Positions 34,035 through 45,256 of a DNA stretch of 64,000 nt are shown here, one piece after another. The notes under the pieces are model-generated. The model was not told the origin of the DNA, searched no databases, and saw only the letters and a list, made by a program, of their open reading frames with translations. Within the stretch, counting starts at the first letter, position 1. Each line of letters opens with the position of its first letter. Source of the stretch: Tubiluchus corallicola (taxonomy: Eukaryota; Priapulida; Priapulimorpha; Priapulimorphida; Tubiluchidae); assembly GCA_030141605.1 (NCBI GenBank), contig JAQGDQ010000458.1:1-64000 (forward strand). Reading direction: 5' to 3'. Both the position numbers and the translations under genes were made by a program.

Positions 34035-34832
34035 TCACCTGGTATGAAGTTTCAAATGTTTTGTTAAGGTGAAATTCCTACTGAAACATTTGTTGCAGTA
34101 GCTACACTTATACGGTTTTTCTCCCGTGTGCTTTCTAATGTGTCTTATGAGACCGCTCTTATGAGTTGTATGATAAAAGCACAAGTTACACTGATACCTC
34201 CTCTGATTCGTAACACTCATTAAAGTTTCGCTTTGTTCCACACTCACACTGCTGTTTTGAGTAGTACTGATTCTTACCGGCGCACTCTTTTGAATAGTCC
34301 TCCGTACCGGCACTTCTTTGTGCGTTAACTGCTTTTTTTGCTGCTCGCGTCTCTCCCAGGAAGGCTTGTTGCTAACACCGGAAATAGAGGTTGATGAGTA
34401 AGCGTCATCAGGACCAAAAGATACCAGGTGTTTTGTTTCAGTTTTATTGGTAGATAAGTGCTCGCCAACATCAGTACATTCGCTGCCATGGGTACCTCCA
34501 TGGACTACATTGGGTTTCTCAGAATCTTGCACGTGTAGCAATTGTTCATCATTATGTTCATCGCTACTCGCTAGCTGCTCAACAGTAACGTTATTCTCAA
34601 CATCATACTCAGTCAATTCCATGGCTTCAGTTTTCACTACGTTTACCGTCTGGTCGTATTCGTTCTTCAAGGTTGGTTTAGGAGTGGTCTCACTCGTACT
34701 GTTGCCTTCGCTAACCAGTATTTTACAGTGCCATGTGCGAGAATGCGCAAGGAATACCTCCTCTTTCAGAAAACACTCAGAGCACGCAGTGCACTTAAAA
34801 TAGATGTCACGATCCAGCATAAATTCTTCCAT
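34035..34832 (-). CDS. ZF10: array-family C2H2 zinc-finger protein
   Basis: 265 aa, ATG at 34832 (MEEFMLDRDIYFKC). The N-terminal finger keeps C-x2-C-x2-C and W-H-C-K, but the last cysteine is serine (ILVS). The SUMO-type VKTE is followed by AMELTEYD, the same element as in ZF11 (IKTEVMELSDYE). The pair from Y213 starts YQC instead of WQC. Contacts are H,S,G,R and R,F,T,K, and both fingers are regular C2H2. Closest to ZF11. The acceptor leaves the first exon base at 34875. Confidence 0.93.
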   Translation of the reverse strand: MEEFMLDRDIYFKCTACSECFLKEEVFLAHSRTWHCKILVSEGNSTSETTPKPTLKNEYDQTVNVVKTEAMELTEYDVENNVTVEQLASSDEHNDEQLLHVQDSEKPNVVHGGTHGSECTDVGEHLSTNKTETKHLVSFGPDDAYSSTSISGVSNKPSWERREQQKKQLTHKEVPVRRTIQKSAPVRISTTQNSSVSVEQSETLMSVTNQRRYQCNLCFYHTTHKSGLIRHIRKHTGEKPYKCSYCNKCFSRNFTLTKHLKLHTR

Positions 34833-34875
34833 CTTCGCAACAATTGCGTTATCTCTCTGGTGATACGTTTGATTA

Positions 34876-35687
34876 CTGAAATAAATTTTGTAGGATTACC
34901 ATTTCTGTATGCATCACAGGTGACAGATCAGCAGTTGCAGATATGTAGCAAATCAGAAAGAGGTGAAAATCAAACTAAACCCTCAATATAACAATAGCCT
35001 TTACAACCTAAAATTCTACTATCATTACGAATATTAAATGTATTTTATTATATTTACTGTAAAACGTGTCTCTTTTGATTTCTTATCACTTCGTTGTTAG
35101 CGGTATGAAGAACCGCCAATTTTCATTGCGCGAGACGAATGATGTAGTGAGTACAGTCGCGACGTCACCTTTCTGTACATGTGGGTAAATGTGCCAAGTT
35201 TTGTAAACGAACATCGGTAACCAAAAACTTTCTGCACAACGTACGTCATTCTCGCTCACTTACTCCAAAGATCCAAAAAAATATTCGAAATTTGCCAGAA
35301 TAAGGTAAGTTATTTTATTTAACCTTCTTTTGTGTAAAAATAACTATGAATTCTTTGCGAAATCATAATAACGCATTAAAAAAATGTCAATGTCTGTTGG
35401 AGTTATAAAGGCCTTTAATTCACATACTGGTAGAATATTACAGACAAAATAATCAAAACCAGGTGTATCTTTTATAAAAATTATAAGCAAGCATTTTATT
35501 AGTTAAATAGCATGGGCTAGTGTTACCTTATTGTAAGGCGAGTACAAGTTTTAACATTACAAACAAAATAGTCGATACATAAGACCAGATTCAAATGATT
35601 GTCACCAGAATCAATAAGATGTTTACATGGAGAATTCTTGAAGTGCTTTCATTAAATTAACAATGTCATTAAAGGACAAGAAAACGG
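34876..35687. other. Intergenic upstream of ZF10
   Basis: Contains AAG|GTAACA donor-like sequence on the minus strand near 35530. A segment near 35055-35099 (GTGTCTCTTTTGATT) resembles 16573-16617, indicating a shared degraded repeat. No gene. Confidence 0.4.
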
Positions 35688-35908
35688 GTACCTAAAGTAG
35701 GTTTCAGAAAAATTGCCTTAAAAATTATATTATTTTACAGCAATTTTATGCACATATCGTATTTGAGTTGAAAGCAATTTTCGTTTGTTTGCATCTAAAT
35801 TTCCCGCAATACTGTTTCGACGGCGCCATTACATGACGCCACTAGAACACATAAATCAGGGGAAGAAAAGGCAATGTTAAATTATGAACCAAAAAACTTT
35901 CCGTGCAA
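35688..35908. repeat. Dispersed repeat, copy 1 of 2
   Basis: Begins GGGTACCTAAAGTAGGTTTC and is colinear with 49294-49521 over about 220 bases, including CCATTACATGACG and AAATCAGGGGAAGAAAAG. Both copies lie upstream of a ZF gene (ZF10, ZF13), but the type of element is unknown. Confidence 0.85.
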
Positions 35909-36077
35909 ATCTATATTTAACTGCAAAAACAAAGTATTATTTTCTGTAGAGCTAAATAAATCTACATAATGTCTATATATAAGTACACATATCAAAATAC
36001 AGGTATTATGTTTTTCTCGATATACTATTATTTGACGATCAAGAAAAACAAAGTTATGCAGTTTTGCATAATGTATA

Positions 36078-36152
36078 CATATACATACATACATACATAC
36101 ATACTATACATACATACATACTATACATACATACATACATACATATATATAT
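36078..36152. repeat. (CATA)n microsatellite
   Basis: Runs of ACATACATAC with TACTATACATA interruptions, followed by ATATATAT. Confidence 0.95.
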
Positions 36153-36784
36153 ACCAACTCATCAATGAAGACTACTCATTTAATAAATCAATTAATTAGC
36201 AAATTTAATTTAGTCCTCCATTAAAACAGAACGAAAACGGCGACAATCACGGTTCATGGGATATTTCTTTAACCGGAAACGCAGATTAAAAAGCGACGAT
36301 AAAATCTTGTAGAAACATTCGTTGATTGGATAACGACAGGTAAGCTGTCACCTGTCAGGTTGGAGGCATTGCAAATACATTCTAAGTAATTTAACATAAG
36401 AAAAGACCCAATTCAACTGAAGTATACGCAGTAGAATTCACTTAATATATTCGCGGATAATAAAGCCAGCTGCTTATTGTATCCACAATGGCTGGAACAG
36501 AGCTGTATAATGCTTTAACCTAGTAAAAGCCATCGTTTATCAAACCTAAGCTTCACTTTATAAATCCATCACGAATGCTGCAAAGACAAGAAAATTGTGA
36601 TGAAAGATCAGATGATTGTCCCACATCTTCACTTGAGCTAGATCAGCATCTTTGTTCTGAGCACATTTTTATACCTTTGCATTTTTTCCACTTAAGTCTT
36701 TAATGGTCTAATTTACACATTACAACATAAAAGAGTCAATTCAGCATGAGCTGAGAGATCTAATTAGGTTAAACTAACACGTTC

Positions 36785-37048
36785 ATCCCCATGTTCGAGC
36801 CGGCGCCGGCGGCGGTGGAAGCAACACGCCGCTACACGTGGAAGTGCCGCAGAGGAGGTCAGCAGAAGTATTTCAGGCATCAAATCAAGTGCGATATTGT
36901 GTCTCCTCTTGGGCTCGACCGCTACCACCAAGTTTCTGACGATCTCACAGAGCTGCCGCCGTACTGCGAGGACCAGCAGGAGTGGCGTGCGATGGTTCGA
37001 GATGCTACCTGTGCTGGCCTGCCTCTACCTGGTGGGGGCAGCAAGTAA
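36785..37048 (+). pseudogene. Probable LINE ORF2 C-terminal fragment, GC-rich
   Basis: An open frame of 85 codons in strikingly GC-rich sequence compared with its AT-rich surroundings. The peptide has the order RRGGQQK, LDRYHQVSDDL, QEWRAMVRDATCAG. It resembles the C-terminal tail that follows the reverse transcriptase in some LINEs (W-R-x2-V-R-x-A-T type), though I recognise it only by pattern. It is followed by AATAAA near 37078. It probably represents a 5'-truncated insertion. A small host gene is less likely. Confidence 0.5.
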
Positions 37049-37659
37049 GTAAGGAAACTAACATGCTGATTCTTGCTAATAAACTGTTGTGCACAAGAAC
37101 TTCGACGACTCAGAAAATGAATGCTGAATCATCGCCGATATTAAAATCGTGTTGCATTTTTTAACTTGGCAAGCTGCTCATCACATGTTAAAAGTAACGG
37201 CATCATAAATAGACAATACATACTTTACAAGAGTTGCTGTAATTACGCAAACACTAATGAAATATTGCAGCTTACTTAAAAACTTTTCGCAAGAAGTTTG
37301 CTAAGTATTAAGAATATTGGCTTCACAAATGAGCAAAACAAACTGTAATAACATAACAAATGCTAGGTAGGTCTCGTTGGTTTATAAATCCAGCCGCTCA
37401 AAAAAATCCGTTTAGCTTCACACCAAAGTGGATTCATTAAGCTGAGTATACTGTAATACCCAAGGACCATGTTTACCATTAATCAACGTCTCAAGAACTT
37501 TACAATCAGAAGTAACTTTTTAAAAGTTTCGTCGTGCAGAAAGTCTTTTGTAAGTGACTCGAGTGTCTCATTAAAACGTTTCCCACATTTTTGCAATGAA
37601 CCTCGAGACTTTCACATTGCAAGGTGATGAAAACGATCGTCTCAGGTAGTTCAGATAGT
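37049..37659. other. Intergenic
   Basis: AT-rich, nothing recognised. Confidence 0.35.
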
Positions 37660-37765
37660 CTCAGGAGTACGTGTAATGACTATTGTCAGCAACTAAACTT
37701 TGAGAGTTAGATCTCAGGAGTACGTGTAATGACTACTTTCAGCAACTACACTTTGAGAGTTAGAT
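37660..37765. repeat. 53-bp duplication at the ZF11 coding end
   Basis: CTCAGGAGTACGTGTAATGAC begins at 37660 and again at 37713. The right copy encodes the C-terminal tail and stop of ZF11; the left copy is beyond the stop. It parallels the 68-bp triplication at the end of ZF1. Confidence 0.85.
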
Positions 37766-38517
37766 ACTGCGTGAATTCTTTTAAAGTGTTTGTTTAGATC
37801 ACTGTTTCTGCTGAAAGATCTGTCACATTGACTACACTGATAAGGCCTTTCTCCCGTGTGCTTTCTAATGTGTCTGACGAGACCAGTCTTATGAGTTGTG
37901 TGATAAAAACACAAATTACATTGATACTGTCTTTGATTACAAACTGTACTAACACTCATTAACGTTTCCGGATGTTCCACGCTGCAGTTTTCAGGATCCA
38001 TTTTCCCTGTAACATTCTCTTGAGAAAACCTCGATGAACGTTCCAAGTTTCGCTCTGTCCTCCTCCGCGGTTGAGGTTTGCGCAAAGGCTCGCTGATGAA
38101 ACCAAGACCAGCATCTGTGCTTTGATGAGCATTAGAGTCGAAAGAAACCGGTCGGCTTGTTTCGGCATCTCCGCTATCAAGGCGAACACATATGCTAGTT
38201 TGCGCAGTTTCATAAACTGCATGCTGTTCTTCATTATCTTCTGCATGAATATGATCAGCGTTAATGAATTCATGCTTTTCATCAATACAGTTTTGACTTT
38301 CATAATCGGACAACTCCATAACCTCGGTTTTAATCGTATTAACAATGTTTTGCTCTTCTTGATCTTCAGAAATTAATCCTCTTGGACAGTTGCCTTCATT
38401 GACCAATACTTTGCAGTGCCACATCCTTGAATGAGCAAAGAATGTCTCTTCTTCTAGAAAATACTCAGAGCAAGAGGTGCACTTGAAGTAGACATCTTGA
38501 AGCAGAGGCTCCTCCAT
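37714..38517 (-). CDS. ZF11: array-family C2H2 zinc-finger protein, N-finger lacks one cysteine
   Basis: 267 aa, ATG at 38517 (MEEPLLQDVYFKC). The N-terminal finger keeps the zinc-binding C-x2-C and both histidines, but the third cysteine is tyrosine (CSEYF) and the last is asparagine (VLVN). The linker contains IKTEVMELSDYE as in ZF10, and RKPQPRRRTER precedes the fingers. Contacts of the pair from Y198 are H,T,G,R and R,S,D,K; the last finger is H-x4-H. A 19-residue S-rich tail ends the protein and lies in a 53-bp duplication. The acceptor leaves the first exon base at 38564. Confidence 0.93.
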   Translation of the reverse strand: MEEPLLQDVYFKCTSCSEYFLEEETFFAHSRMWHCKVLVNEGNCPRGLISEDQEEQNIVNTIKTEVMELSDYESQNCIDEKHEFINADHIHAEDNEEQHAVYETAQTSICVRLDSGDAETSRPVSFDSNAHQSTDAGLGFISEPLRKPQPRRRTERNLERSSRFSQENVTGKMDPENCSVEHPETLMSVSTVCNQRQYQCNLCFYHTTHKTGLVRHIRKHTGERPYQCSQCDRSFSRNSDLNKHFKRIHAVSNSQSVVAESSHYTYS

Positions 38518-38564
38518 GCTGATTGATAAAATTTTCTGATCTCTGTCAGTCTGTGTGTCTAATG

Positions 38565-41486
38565 CTGAAATGCAGTTTTTTACAGTTTATTTTATACCCT
38601 AAAAACCATGTGCATTATCATTACTGTGGCATTACGGTGAATTAGAAATACAAATATTCACTTAGATCAATGTAAGAATGACGGAGGCACTGTGACCATC
38701 GACGTTCGAGTCATTTATTTGTACAGCTGCAAAAGGCGAACAAGAAATGGCAGATTCATACTGGCCCAGAGTCCACGTTCATAGATTATGTAAGGTGACC
38801 ACCCGTCCAGATTTTCAAGTGCATGTCTGGGAATTGGGCTTCGTGTCAGTGAGCCAAGTGTGTCCAAAAAGTGTCAGAAAAAATCAGCAATTTGCAGTCG
38901 ATCTCATATTTTTGAAACCAGCAACCAATTCAGATGCAGGTTAATGAAGCTAGATCTAAAGATCTAGAAATAAATACTGTCAGTTAATTTTTAGGACAAT
39001 TATAATTAAGTATGATTTTTTTAGCTTTTTTGCATTTGTTTATAAGTTTCGCTCAATGTTTAACTCATATGACTTTTTCGGCAACTGGTACTGGTAGCGC
39101 TGTTAGCATGCCTAGCCAAGCACCTATACATCAAATTTTGCAAAGCTTGGTAAACCTGCGATGACGATCTAGAATGACTTTGGTTACACGTGCGAAAAAT
39201 TTGATATAATAATAATTACATAAAATTTAAATGAAAACCATTGCCTGGCAATGCAAGCTGCGATTGAAAACTTAACTGCACTCCTTGATACAAAAAGGTC
39301 AAGGCACTGAACTGAACTTAAGATATAGCATCAAAGCATAAAATTTTCGTTATTTGTGCTACTAAACTGGATATCGTAATTCCTGAGGGTGCAAGGGAAA
39401 ACCACTTTCACAAGGTGGTTACCCACAGATCATCCTAGTACATCATTACAACGGAGTGATTAAGGTAAATTACACGAGTAGTGACTAGACAGCCGACCTT
39501 CCAGAAGCTTCGTACCAGTCGTTAAAACAAAATAAGAAATTAAGGTAGACTAAAAACTTAACAAACCGTTAGAACTGGCGCTTTCTAGTCTTGTCTTCCG
39601 TATTTAACAATTTTCAAGTGTTGCAATAGCAGCAATCTCCGACTTGCTCGAAATACTGCTTGTGATTTCTGGGCCTTGCCACAAACTAGCGTTTACGGCT
39701 AAGACACCTGAACGTAAAAACTGATAATTATTAACGACTAATGCACAGTTTTAACTTTTCAAATGATGGACATTTGCATGACTCTCGTATTTTCACCAAT
39801 TAAATGTTTTTCCAAATTTGAATTATACTCACCAATTACAATTACAATCCAGATAATGGTTTAGCTCGAGAAAATATTAATCAACTAGCATTAATAATAA
39901 ATTATTGTGTAATGCATTAACTACTGTTGCACTTCCGAAGTCAAACTCGGCGAAGAAGATAGGGAACATGAAAAATTCAAAATTAAGTCCGACTTGAGCC
40001 AAAGTCCAACCCAGTGACCACTAGACTACATAACACTTTAAATGATTGTGACATGACAATGATGGTTAAAATCAACGTTTACAGCTAACTAGCTTATTGT
40101 GTCAACTGTTAATGCATTCACACTAAAATGAAATTCAAGTGTACATTAATAGTATAAAATGTGTGAACAAGTGGTATTTCAATGTCTGAAATTCGGCTAT
40201 CAAGAAAATCCTTAAAAGCCCATGTCTTCGCATAGCATAACAACTGATGTCGTGAACAAAAAATATGAAGCATTATAGGTGAATAAGATAAATCGGAGTG
40301 TATCTGTACCTTGCAGGCATGTAATGCATAATAAATAAAGCCAGAATGTTTTACTGTCATCAATAATTGCTAACGTAACAAGCAAGAAAATTTAATGAAG
40401 TCCCACTTAAGCAGCCCCGATTACAATGCCTATTTTTTACTGGTTGTTTTCTTGCAGATTTGAAAAAGTAATCAAACATTCTTTCTATTTGTGATTTATC
40501 ATACAATCAATATCTTCAAAATTCTCTTCTATCACAAATACCAGTATAAAATTTCAATAAAGGGAACACCTATACATGTACATACTGAAACACTCAAACA
40601 GTTTGTTTTAATTGCTGATTTAATTGATACACATTCTTGGTTCACAGGTTCAAATAAGTGGCAGTGTGAAAACGCACATAATAGCAAACTGATTACAGAC
40701 AATGTCAGTAATAAACTAGTGCATGCCAAAAACTGTGTACCACGTTGTTTCGAAAGGGAAAACAGCCAAAAAATAAAATGAATGTTACTTATGACTATTG
40801 TAAATTGTAATGTATATACACACATATATACAGTATATATATTGGGCAGATAACAAACATTGTGAAACACCTCACACAAGAAACAAGTTAGCAACAAACT
40901 GTACAGTAAGTAAACTATTATTTTGTACCATCCATGTTGTTTTGCATAAGTTTTAGTTTCTAATTTTGCATCATTTAATTTGTTTACTAAACCATAAACA
41001 AGTCACAAATATAAATAACTCTTCTAAATGCTAATGTCGCAAATAAAAAACAATTTGATAAGTCTTAATTATCTCAGCTTTTCGGCATTTTTAGTTTGTA
41101 GAGAGTGAAAGCTCTCAAGTATAAATCTTTCATTCCACAAACTATTAAATGCATTAAGTTATTTAAGTTCAATTTACTGTACAAAATCTGCATCTGGACA
41201 ATACACATGGGCAAGTGTGTTTGTTTATTGCCAACAAAAAGAAGCAAAAATAAACACACAAAAAAAATCTCTTATCACAATACAAAGAGATTCAAATTTA
41301 AAAGCAAATCAGTTGCACAATTTTCCACAAATAATTACATTGGCAAAATTATGGTTGTAATAATATGTAACAACAAAGTCTGACCTATGCAAATAAAGAG
41401 GTACATATGTCAGAACTGCATAGCTTTTCATACGGCTTGAATGAACTTGGAGTGAAATTAGAGTTCGTTTGTCCTTTTCTAAAAGT
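38565..41486. other. Intergenic between ZF11 and ZF12
   Basis: 2.9 kb without a recognisable gene. A minus-strand donor ATTG|GTGAGTA with last exon base near 39833 could end a ZF11 leader. TTTATT at 41224-41229 (AATAAA on the minus strand) may be the ZF12 polyadenylation signal. Open frames at 40118-40897 and 41074-41383 show no domain. Confidence 0.45.
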
Positions 41487-42908
41487 TTACGCAAGCAGCG
41501 TTGGGGCAGGTTGTGCTGGTTCCAGTACTGCCACCTCTCCACTTTCAAGAGCGACATTCACTCCACTTTTTGGTAGGCTTTCAATTGGAAAATCTGTTTG
41601 ATTGTCAAGCTTACCATGATGCACTTGAAATGCCGGTGCCTGAATCGGAAAATGAGTTCGTAAATGCTTCGTTAAGTTACCGTTATCACTAAAACGTTTA
41701 TCGCAGAACGAACAAGGAAACGGCCGTTCCCCCGTGTGCCTTCTAATGTGCCTTATCAAATGGGCCTTATAACGAGTGTTGTAATAACACAATTCGCACT
41801 GCCATATTTTTCCCATGCTAATTGTTCCCTGACCCAGCTGTACGTCACCACACTCGTAAAACGACATGGGTTCCTCGGCGCTTGACATGCTCTTCCTCGA
41901 AAGGTTCACGGACTTTTTTGGTCTTGGAACTAACTGCATGTTGTCCTGGTGGCGATTTGAGCTCAAAGTAGATTCGACGCCTGTGAGATCGGAGTGTGGC
42001 AAATCTTGAGCACTGGTGGTGCACACGAGGCCCGATTGATCAGCATCAACAGCTTCTGCTGATTCCGATGCCACTGGTTCTTCATGTTCATCGATGGCAG
42101 TCGTTCCTTTCTTTTTTCGTAGGCTTTCAATGGGAAAATGCGTCCGTAAATGTTTCAACAAATTGCCCCTGTCACTAAAACGTCTCCCGCAGTAATCACA
42201 AGATAGTGGCCGTTCACCCGTGTGTTTCCTAACGTGCCGTGTGAGATGAGTTTTATAACGCGTGTGATAATCGCACAGTTTACACTGCCATCGGTGCTTT
42301 GCAGTCATAGAAGATTTACCCAAACCTTCACCATCGGAAAGAGACGAAGAAGTTTTGGATTTGTCAATCTGCACTTCCTTTGCTATGAATTTTTTTCTCA
42401 CTCGCGAGTGATGCTGATGTCGTTTTCGTAAAATCGATTTAGTAAATTTTATTTTCAGACTAGAATTGGATGGCTGCTGAGCGACATACGACGAACGTGT
42501 CATCCTGGATGACGTTTCCGCTTGTTTAAGCATTTTTGTTTCCTCGCCATCGCGCTCGGGAGGGATTTTAACGATACCGCTATCTTCCTCGCAGTAACTT
42601 TCTTCACGACATTTTTCACTGTCAACTTCATGCAGTAATTCATTTTTACTAAAGCCATCATAACCCAGAAGCTCCTCTAATGTTATGCCTTGCTCTTCTT
42701 GGCAATCCAAGACATCGACAGGTTCAAGTTTGATGTTTTCACTTTCTTCTTGCACGTTCGACGTACATATTCTTACAGTCTGCCCTTCGTTGACGAGAAC
42801 TTTGCAATGCCACGCCCTTGAGTGAGCGTAGAACACAGCTTCAGACAGAAAGCATTCCGAACAGGAAGTGCATTTGAAATACATGTCCGGAAGTATGTCC
42901 TTCTCCAT
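41487..42908 (-). CDS. ZF12: array-family zinc-finger protein with duplicated finger pair
   Basis: 473 aa, the longest member; ATG at 42908 (MEKDILPDMYFKC). The N-terminal finger is of the S-C-S-E-C variety, ending VLVN. IKLE is followed by PVDVLD. The basic patch LRKRHQHHSRVRKKF precedes a first finger pair from W207 (contacts Y,T,H,R and D,G,N,K). A second pair from W369 has almost the same contacts (Y,A,H,R and D,G,N,K). Each pair is followed by HFPI, and FPIESL occurs after both, so the whole module including its flank was duplicated internally. About 50 residues follow the last finger. The acceptor leaves the first exon base at 42938. A donor CTTG|GTAAGTC at 46965/46966 is a leader candidate. 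Confidence 0.93.
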   Translation of the reverse strand: MEKDILPDMYFKCTSCSECFLSEAVFYAHSRAWHCKVLVNEGQTVRICTSNVQEESENIKLEPVDVLDCQEEQGITLEELLGYDGFSKNELLHEVDSEKCREESYCEEDSGIVKIPPERDGEETKMLKQAETSSRMTRSSYVAQQPSNSSLKIKFTKSILRKRHQHHSRVRKKFIAKEVQIDKSKTSSSLSDGEGLGKSSMTAKHRWQCKLCDYHTRYKTHLTRHVRKHTGERPLSCDYCGRRFSDRGNLLKHLRTHFPIESLRKKKGTTAIDEHEEPVASESAEAVDADQSGLVCTTSAQDLPHSDLTGVESTLSSNRHQDNMQLVPRPKKSVNLSRKSMSSAEEPMSFYECGDVQLGQGTISMGKIWQCELCYYNTRYKAHLIRHIRRHTGERPFPCSFCDKRFSDNGNLTKHLRTHFPIQAPAFQVHHGKLDNQTDFPIESLPKSGVNVALESGEVAVLEPAQPAPTLLA

Positions 42909-43054
42909 GTGAAGAGGTGGTAAATCGCTTGGCTCATGCTGAAAGAGAGGTCAAAAAAATCCTGTCAGCAAACGGGCACCTTTGTGAAAATGTGAGATAA
43001 TTTCTTAATTATGTACAAAGACTTAGGTCTCAATGATTGGACAGCTACATCAGC

Positions 43055-43603
43055 CAGTGGCGGGCTCATGTACAGGTACTGTGGAACTGCAGCACCCCCT
43101 ATTTTCAGTAAATATTACCGATAATATTTGATATAATAAGTCTTTTTTCTTTAGTTCTTTTTTTATACTTGTACGGAATCAGAGCACGTGAGGGTAGTAC
43201 TGTTTGCTCCACAGACCAGCACAGTGGTGTGTTTGGCTGTTGTGCGCATACGGGCATAGCACGGTGTACCCTCTATGCTGCACTGCTAGCGTCTGCTGCT
43301 AGGTAGAGACAGTACTGTGGCTCACACAGTGTGTTGTCAGTTGTCACGTGCTCAAAAACCGTGTACCGGCATATTCTTCAACTGCAGCAATTTAGGCCAT
43401 TCTTAAATAAAAAATTTTTTGGTTTATCAAGTTTATCAAGTTTATATATAAATTTTCGGATGTTTGCTTTGTTTAAAATTACAAATATAAATTACAACAT
43501 TAAAATTACATATGTTTGTTTCATTTTACACAATATTAAAACAATGGATATTAAAACTGTCTGAAGCACCACTCCCACTAAATTTTATTACGTGCCGCCA
43601 CTG
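43055..43603. mobile_element. hAT-like MITE with perfect target duplication
   Basis: Ends are CAGTGGCGGGCTC and GTGCCGCCACTG, flanked by exact 8-bp repeats ACATCAGC (43047-43054 and 43604-43611). Interior matches 5464-6005. Located 0.1 kb upstream of the ZF12 acceptor, so it sits inside the presumed ZF12 5' intron. Confidence 0.92.
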
Positions 43604-43734
43604 ACATCAGCTATAACCTACTGCAGCTATCTATTTCAGTCAATTTTGGTTTCAAACACTCAGTTATTGTGTAGCAATAACTGACACTTAAGTGAGTAAG
43701 TAAGTAAAAAAATTTATTCGTCTCTGAATGTTAC

Positions 43735-43840
43735 AAAATAAACATAAACAAAAGCTAAAAACTAAAATAAAGACGGAAAAGAGACCGGGTGGCGAAAATA
43801 CCAAGGGTCATCAAGTCAACCACCCCTATCCAAACTGAAG
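43735..43840. repeat. LINE-tail-like hairpin element, copy 1
   Basis: The segment GGGTGGCGAAAA..GGTCATCAAGTC..CCACCC (43787-43825) matches 62757-62796. It is preceded by TTTATTCGTCTCTGAATG and an A-rich stretch. A structured 3' end of a retroelement is the likely origin. Confidence 0.65.
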
Positions 43841-44260
43841 AAAACTAAGTGACCTGTCCAGTAAGGTATGTACAAATGAAAATAATCAGCAACTTAACAA
43901 AATTAGTTAAGTAAACCTTATTATTTCCTAAACCTTCTTTCTTGTGCCAAGCCATGCTTTTGAACAGTAAAAGAGTTGTTGTAAAAAAACTTGCCATACG
44001 TGAAAACGCACATGTTTTTCTTTTCTTATTGCACAATAAGTCAGAGTTAACAGTTACTTGTGCTATTTCCTGCAGCTATTCGCTACGTCAAAATTTCAGC
44101 AGACAGTTGAGACAGTAGCTGTAATAATCATATTACTGTTAGGTCTAACGGACTTTTAAAAAACGACATCTATAAAGTTTAACAACTTTACTTTCTAGAA
44201 AAGAAATGCTGGCAGTGGCAGCAGGAGTAGGAGCTGCAGTTTTACTTTCAAAGAAACAAA
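43841..44260. other. Intergenic
   Basis: AT-rich. No gene. A chance ATG at 44206 opens the trinucleotide frame that follows. Confidence 0.4.
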
Positions 44261-44385
44261 GTGTTGGTAGTAGTAGTAGTAGTAGTAGTAGTAGTAACAG
44301 TAGTAGTAGTAGTAGCAGTAGTAGTAGTAGTAGCAGTAGTAGTAGTAGCAGCAGCAGCAGCAGCAGCAGTAGTAGCTGTAGTAGT

Positions 44386-44432
<47 letters not shown>

Positions 44433-44479
44433 TAACAGCAGCAGCAGTAGTAATAGTAGTAGTAGTAGCAGCAGTAGTG

Positions 44480-44522
<43 letters not shown>

Positions 44523-44740
44523 CAGCAGCAGCAGCAGCAGCAGCAGTAGCAGTAGCTGTAGTAGTAGCAGCAGCAGTAGTAATAGTAGTAGTAGTAGCAG
44601 CAGTAGTGGTAGTAGTAGTAGTAGTAGTAGCAGTAGTAATAGTAGTAGTAGTAGCAGCAGTAGTGGTAGTAGTCGTAGTAGCAGCAGCAGCAGCAGTAGT
44701 AGTAGTAGGAGGAGGAGGAGGAAGAGGAGGAGCAGTAGCA

Positions 44741-44825
<85 letters not shown>

Positions 44826-44842
44826 TAATAATAATAATAGTT
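44261..44842. repeat. Compound trinucleotide array (AGT/AGC)n, (AGG)n, (AAT)n
   Basis: About 440 bases of AGT and AGC triplets, then a short AGG/GGA block at 44706-44732, then about 95 bases of pure AAT. Two plus-strand frames run through it as poly-Ser/poly-Asn or poly-Val/Ala/Ile. Neither has a credible start, splice context or non-repeat sequence, so I treat it as non-coding. Confidence 0.95.
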
Positions 44843-45256
44843 AATTAATTTGCACTATGTACATAATCCAAAATTTGCCAGAAACTATAGCAAACTTTTA
44901 TGGCGAAAAAGCTAAAAGAGCATGAAGATGCTTTGAGAAACAGTGCATTTTTACAAGACTGGCTATAAAAACAAAATAATTGGTATCATCTTTGAATAAA
45001 ATAAACAAGTGCACAAAACTGTATTGCAACACATTTTATCAGAATAATATTATTATCCTCATATGTGAAACCATAAACAAACTTTTATTCCACATGTAAT
45101 GACTTAACCAGTATTGTTTACTTGAAGTAACCTTTCAGCTATTTAACTTAAAACACTAGCAATAGCAGCGGTTGCTGTGTAATTAACAATGGAAGCCGTG
45201 ACTGTGAGATTTTCATCAATTTTAAGACACCGTCTAAGACACAAACACATGGAGTA
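44843..45256. other. Intergenic
   Basis: Nothing recognised. Confidence 0.35.

Noticed and set aside
44206-44848. Poly-Ser/Asn and poly-Val/Ile open frames on the plus strand
   Set aside because: Pure trinucleotide repeat translation with a chance ATG; no conserved segment or splice signals.
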